35,993 bases of DNA from Oscillospiraceae bacterium (lineage in GTDB: Bacteria; Bacillota; Clostridia; Oscillospirales; Acutalibacteraceae). Positions 33,040 to 35,993 of the stretch are shown in pieces (the stretch's first letter is position 1; every line of letters starts with the position of its first letter). Location of the stretch: the NCBI GenBank assembly GCA_029225165.1, contig JAQXVY010000025.1, positions 1 to 35,993 of the forward strand, given 5' to 3'. The position numbers and the translations under genes are program-made. The notes beneath the pieces were generated by a model. It had not been told where the DNA came from. It ran no database searches and worked only from the letters and a program-made list of their open reading frames with translations.

Positions 33040-34040
33040 TACACACCGTCCTTGTATATTCGGCGGATAATCTCCTCAATATCTGCGTCCTTAACATTGA
33101 TGTCACGAACATCAATTTTGCCAAGGGTATATTTGAGAATATCCTGAACAGACGCCTTGTGACTGTTGAAACGGACAGTCACCTGTACACCCTGACATTT
33201 AACGGATAAATCGTCCTCCTCAAAATTAAAGGCAGAGGCATAGTCAAGGGCGGAAATATCACCCTCGTCCTTCATCTCAAATGCCAGTTCTCTCATCTGA
33301 CCGAATTTGTGCTTAAGGTTGTTAATCTGGCCGTCATAGACCAGTTTTCCTTTGTCAATCATTACTATTCTTTTGCAGAGTAGCTCAATGTCGGATAAAT
33401 CGTGGGTAGTCAAAATGACAGTTGTGCCTTGCTCTGCGTTAATCTTTTGAATAGCTTTTCTGATGTTGTCCTTAACAACAACATCAAGTCCGATAGTCGG
33501 TTCATCAAGGAACAGAACCTTAGGGTTGTGCAGCATAGAGGCTGCAATGTCGGCTCTCATCCTTTGACCGAGGGACAGTGTACGAACAGGACTGGTTATA
33601 AAGGAGTCAAGGTCAAGCACCTCGTTTAAAAATTCCATTCTCTCCTTGTATTCCTTGTCAGGCACCTCGTAAATTTCCTTTAACACGGCATAGGTTTCAC
33701 GAAGTGCAAGGTCCCACCAAAGCTGTGTTCTCTGGCCGAATACCACACCAATCTCTTTTACATACTTTTTGCGGTTTTCATATGGAATTTGACCGTTGAT
33801 TTCGCACTTGCCCTCTGTTGGTGTGAGAATACCTGTGAGCATTTTAATAACTGTGCTTTTTCCGGCTCCGTTGGGACCGATAAATCCCAAAATTTCCCCC
33901 TTGGGAACATCAAAGGATATTCCGTCAACCGCCTTTACTATCTCTTTTTTCGGATTGAACAGGGATTTTACACTGCCCTTAATACCAGGCTCTTTAACGG
34001 TTTTCTTAAATTCTTTCCGTAGATTTTCTACATAAATCAT
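33039..34040 (-). CDS. ABC-2 exporter ATPase (COG4586-like)
   Basis: This 333-residue ATPase has Walker A GFIGPNGAGKSTVIKML (about 54-70), Q-loop VVFGQRTQLWWDLA, the signature LSLGQRMRADIAAS and Walker B PKVLFLDEPTIGLD, followed by LTTHDLSDIE. The Q-loop FGQRTQLWWDL and the first 30 residues (VKEPGIKGSVKSLFNPKK) are typical of the subgroup that works with two unlike ABC-2 permeases. The C-terminal 90 residues form the extra domain often seen in exporters of this type. AAGGAGG lies 5 nt before ATG at 34040. I found no convincing promoter in 34041-34252. Confidence 0.92.
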   Translation of the reverse strand: MIYVENLRKEFKKTVKEPGIKGSVKSLFNPKKEIVKAVDGISFDVPKGEILGFIGPNGAGKSTVIKMLTGILTPTEGKCEINGQIPYENRKKYVKEIGVVFGQRTQLWWDLALRETYAVLKEIYEVPDKEYKERMEFLNEVLDLDSFITSPVRTLSLGQRMRADIAASMLHNPKVLFLDEPTIGLDVVVKDNIRKAIQKINAEQGTTVILTTHDLSDIELLCKRIVMIDKGKLVYDGQINNLKHKFGQMRELAFEMKDEGDISALDYASAFNFEEDDLSVKCQGVQVTVRFNSHKASVQDILKYTLGKIDVRDINVKDADIEEIIRRIYKDGV

Positions 34041-34252
34041 AAAATCCCTCCTTGTACTAACACCATTTGTTTTGAAAAAAAATGATTTACCTGTGCCAAA
34101 GGAAATGTCATTGGGCTACACAACCAAACGGCAAAAATACATCAAAAAGATTTCCGCAAATTCAATTGATATTAGCATTATTACCCACAAAATTATTAAA
34201 ACACTAAATAAAAATAATGTCAAGCAACTGTTGGTTTCAAGTCTGCTTTCTA

Positions 34253-34900
34253 TCAGGTATTAGGTCTTTCCAGCAAATCCTCAATACTGCAACCAAGTGC
34301 CAAGGATAATTTATACAGCGTATTTGCCTGTGCTTTGTCAATATCGTTGTTTCTCTGCTCGTACATCTGTATTGAACGGAGTTGAACACCTGACTCTTTG
34401 GAAAGTGCAGATTGTGACAGTCCCCTTGCCTCACGAATCCTTTTTAGTTTTGTTTCAAGCTGGATACTGTCCATTCTTTCAGCCATTACATCATAAAATC
34501 GGTGTATATCCATCTCGTGAAATATAGGGTACATATCCACAATCTCATTCATTTTCACCTTTTCAAAAATATCCCTAAAGGGATACGCACTATACCACTG
34601 AAAATCTGCCAATGCCCATCCTGCCCAGTATTCAGCTGATTTTTCCATTGGCTGTGATGCAGGTACATCTGCATTTTCCTTATATATCTGTTCAATTATA
34701 CTTTTTGCAAGTTCAACCCCCGACATTCCCGTAATGACTGCCGGATTTCCTCTTTCAAATTGCTTTGCTTTGCCGGATTTTATAAACAGTTCTGCAAACC
34801 AGTCAATATCATAGCCACAATCATTAACAGCATAGTCAAACATAACTGCAAGGTTTGTCTTTGCACTTGACAGATATACTTCATCGTAGGCGTGGGTCAT
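34253..34900 (-). CDS. HTH (XRE) protein, probable antitoxin of the ART-like toxin
   Basis: This 215-residue protein has two parts. Residues about 1-75 (YDEVYLSSAKTNLAVMFDYA, WFAELFIKSGKAKQFERGNP) and the Trp/Tyr-rich middle (EYWAGWALADFQWYSAYPF, about 90-110) are of a type I associate with small gut-Clostridia regulators next to DUF3990 genes. Residues about 150-210 form a Cro/C1-type helix-turn-helix (LKRIREARGLSQSALSKESG, LYKLSLALGCSIEDLLE). It overlaps the end of the upstream gene by 20 nt, the usual coupling in toxin-antitoxin operons. The HTH is the natural candidate to bind the two palindromes in the shared promoter. Antitoxin function is inference. Confidence 0.75.
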   Translation of the reverse strand: MTHAYDEVYLSSAKTNLAVMFDYAVNDCGYDIDWFAELFIKSGKAKQFERGNPAVITGMSGVELAKSIIEQIYKENADVPASQPMEKSAEYWAGWALADFQWYSAYPFRDIFEKVKMNEIVDMYPIFHEMDIHRFYDVMAERMDSIQLETKLKRIREARGLSQSALSKESGVQLRSIQMYEQRNNDIDKAQANTLYKLSLALGCSIEDLLERPNT

Positions 34901-35564
34901 CGTTCTTCATTCCTTGTCTAATAATATCCATAACAAAAATATCGTCGTTTTCCAATAGCTTAACTGATAATTCCTCTTTGTATTGTTTTCTTGCCTTTTT
35001 ATCCCTTGTGTTAAACTTTGGAAAGTACACATTTTTGTCAACAGGAATTGCTTTAATAAATTCTATTTTTTCAAAGGCTTCCTCAGAAACAAGGGCAATC
35101 TGCTCCCCAAGTTTCCCAAGCTTTAATGCTTTGGCAAGACTTTTGACAGGAAGTCCGTTGGCGACAAATGATTCTGCATAGTTGAAATATGAATCATCAG
35201 CTCTGTATCCCATAACAACATCAAAATCAGCTGTATCAATATAAAAATTATCAATTAAATATTCCCTTGCCATTTTTGCATAATCAGTGTTGAGATTAAA
35301 TGTTCTGTTCTTTAACAAAACAGCAATCCAATTAAGAATTGATTTGTCATTATCGTTGAGGTTAAGAATTTTTAAGTTTTCCATACCAAAGCTGTACACA
35401 TTGACAAAACCGTCTGAATTTTGTTTACAAGCCCATTCCTTTGCAAGCTCCAAATCTTTCGTGCAGTATAGACCTTGACCGTAATCATTATTTTTTTTGC
35501 CGATTTCAAGCAGAGGTACTTTGATAATATGGTTTGAACCATGATAAAGTGTAATCTTGCCCAT
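34881..35564 (-). CDS. DUF3990-like ADP-ribosyltransferase-fold protein, probable toxin
   Basis: This 227-residue protein opens with KITLYHGSNHIIK and then NNDYGQGLYCTKDLELAKEW, the signature I know from the DUF3990 family. It looks like the H and Y elements of an H-Y-[EDQ] ADP-ribosyltransferase fold (His8, Tyr33 here). The later part (DFDVVMGYRADDSYFNYAES, KLGKLGEQIALVSEEAFEKI) also fits that family. Such proteins are predicted to use NAD+ to modify a cell target. I start at the ATG at 35564; a GTG at 35576 lies too close to AGGAAA. It is the first gene of a two-gene operon with an HTH protein, and its promoter carries two matching operators. Toxicity and target are inferred. Confidence 0.78.
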   Translation of the reverse strand: MGKITLYHGSNHIIKVPLLEIGKKNNDYGQGLYCTKDLELAKEWACKQNSDGFVNVYSFGMENLKILNLNDNDKSILNWIAVLLKNRTFNLNTDYAKMAREYLIDNFYIDTADFDVVMGYRADDSYFNYAESFVANGLPVKSLAKALKLGKLGEQIALVSEEAFEKIEFIKAIPVDKNVYFPKFNTRDKKARKQYKEELSVKLLENDDIFVMDIIRQGMKNDDPRLR

Positions 35565-35599
35565 AGTATTTCCCACTTTCCTATAAACCTAAATAAAAC

Positions 35600-35642
35600 T
35601 ATCATTGTAATGATACAATTATAATATATCATTGTAATGATA
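35600..35642. promoter_or_regulatory. Twin palindromic operators of the toxin-antitoxin operon
   Basis: The 16-mer TATCATTGTAATGATA occurs exactly twice, at 35600-35615 and 35627-35642, 27 bp apart. Each is an inverted repeat (TATCATT / AATGATA around GT). One sits in the -35/-10 spacer and the other just downstream of the -10 box, the standard layout for autorepression by an HTH antitoxin. Confidence 0.8.
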
Positions 35643-35651
35643 TATTGTCAA
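35623..35651 (-). promoter_or_regulatory. Promoter of the toxin-antitoxin operon
   Basis: Minus-strand consensus TTGACA (35651-35646), a 17-nt spacer and TATATT (35628-35623). The gap 35565-35923 (359 bp) holds this promoter, the twin operators, a long copy of the repeat element and a terminator; no gene is seen. Confidence 0.8.
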
Positions 35652-35668
35652 GAGATTTACAAAATCTA

Positions 35669-35830
35669 AGGAAACACTGATTAAATCATTTGCACAGATT
35701 GTACAGTCAGATTTTTTGTCGGTATGTTCAAAAAATCGCAGTAATACTGGCGTATTGCGAGGATTTTTTGGGCATACCGGCGAAAAATATGCGTACAAGA
35801 TGTGTGAAGTGATTTATTCAGTGTTTCCCT
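35669..35830. repeat. Second long copy of the AGGAAACACTG inverted-repeat (MITE-like) element
   Basis: A segment of about 162 bp begins AGGAAACACTGATTAAAT and ends ATTTATTCAGTGTTTCCCT. It matches the copy at 21474-21646 at both ends and through TCATTTGCACA, GTCAGATTTTT and GAGGATTTTTTGGGCA to AAGATGTGT. Base changes in the stems are often compensated (TTTGTCGGTATG / CATACCGGCGAAA). It has no open reading frame, and its end is about 17 bp upstream of the toxin promoter -35 box. Confidence 0.85.
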
Positions 35831-35856
35831 AATACCTATATTTGGAAAGTGACAAA

Positions 35857-35885
35857 AAAGCAACCCCGTGTTAGGGGGTTGCTTT
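35857..35885 (-). terminator. Terminator of the gene at the right edge
   Basis: AAAGCAACCCC (35857-35867) and GGGGTTGCTTT (35875-35885) form a perfect 11-bp stem with loop GTGTTAG; reading on the minus strand TTTTTTG follows. It lies about 40 nt after the stop codon at 35924. Confidence 0.9.
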
Positions 35886-35923
35886 AGGAGGAGATATAAA
35901 ATAAATGCGTCAGCATATTATTC

Positions 35924-35993
35924 TTATTCTTTTGACTCTGCTTTCTCTGTGTCAGCCTCAGCTGTTTTCTTTGTTGCTGTTTTCTTTGTAGCA
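35924..35993 (-). CDS. C-terminal tail of a Lys/Ala-rich protein (5' part outside window)
   Basis: The last 22 codons before the TAA at 35926-35924 read ATKKTATKKTAEADTEKAES then KE. Repeated ATKKT units followed by an acidic end are common in tails of bacterial ribosomal proteins, trigger factor and HU-like DNA-binding proteins, but the tail alone does not identify the gene. A strong terminator directly follows, which suggests a well-expressed transcript. The frame is supported by continuity to the edge and by the terminator position only. Confidence 0.55.
   Translation of the reverse strand, partial: ATKKTATKKTAEADTEKAESKE

Noticed and set aside
34072-34263. Plus-strand open frame of about 63 codons between the ABC-2 operon and the HTH gene
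   Set aside because: It has no ribosome binding site, a weak start, an overlap with the end of the HTH gene on the other strand and no recognisable motif. AT-rich spacer explains it.
35904-35990. Short plus-strand hydrophobic peptide (MRQHIILILLTLLSLCQ...) downstream of AGGAGG
   Set aside because: The AGGAGG is about 13 nt from the ATG, too far. The region is better explained as the minus-strand Lys/Ala-rich tail followed by its terminator.

Overview
The window is about 36 kb of a low-GC Gram-positive chromosome. It most likely comes from the Clostridia, close to Ruminococcus/Oscillospirales. The reasons are a secreted enzyme with Thr-rich linkers, a type I dockerin and a starch-binding-type C-terminal module; a T-box riboswitch; pyruvate,phosphate dikinase; KtrAB; PrsA-like lipoproteins; and strong AGGAGG-type ribosome binding sites. 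This placement is inference from gene content; no 16S or other decisive marker is present. I saw no tRNA, rRNA, CRISPR array, prophage or transposase gene.

Layout, left to right. 1-1816: the start of a large secreted protein with a cohesin-like domain and InlB-type repeats, cut by the edge. 2082-5557: an acyl cassette (ketosynthase, acyl-activating ligase, hotdog thioesterase) divergent from a LysR regulator (5880-6767), with a palindrome over the ketosynthase promoter. 6918-11109: an operon led by a T-box RNA whose specifier codon reads UGG (Trp). It encodes an Fe-type alcohol dehydrogenase and a TrpXYZ-like ABC importer. 11090-14640: an undecaprenyl-phosphate-type glycosyltransferase, the KtrA/KtrB potassium uptake pair and a divergent two-CBS protein. 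14719-23432: a Pro/Thr-rich membrane protein, a PrsA/SurA-like lipoprotein, mfd, pth, prs and a short glmU-like nucleotidyltransferase. This is close to the glmU-prs-pth-mfd order of many Firmicutes but is interrupted by two palindromic repeat elements. 23632-26431: pyruvate,phosphate dikinase with its own promoter and terminator. 26468-27775: a DUF4143-type AAA+ ATPase flanked by two identical hairpins. 27993-31185: the dockerin phosphoesterase and a small lipoprotein. 31425-34040: a three-gene ABC-2 exporter. 34253-35651: a toxin-antitoxin-like pair (ADP-ribosyltransferase-like protein plus HTH protein) with a promoter bracketed by twin operators. 35924-35993: the Lys/Ala-rich tail of a gene cut by the right edge.

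A dispersed repeat family with terminal inverted repeats AGGAAACACTGAWTAAAT appears as two long copies (21474-21646, 35669-35830), one internally deleted copy (6854-6902) and one end-only remnant (9691-9708) that supplies the stop codon of the dehydrogenase.

The observations most worth following are the Trp-specific T-box over a dehydrogenase of unknown role, the LysR-linked ketosynthase/ligase/thioesterase cassette without its own carrier protein, the autoregulated ART-like toxin module, and the repeat family.
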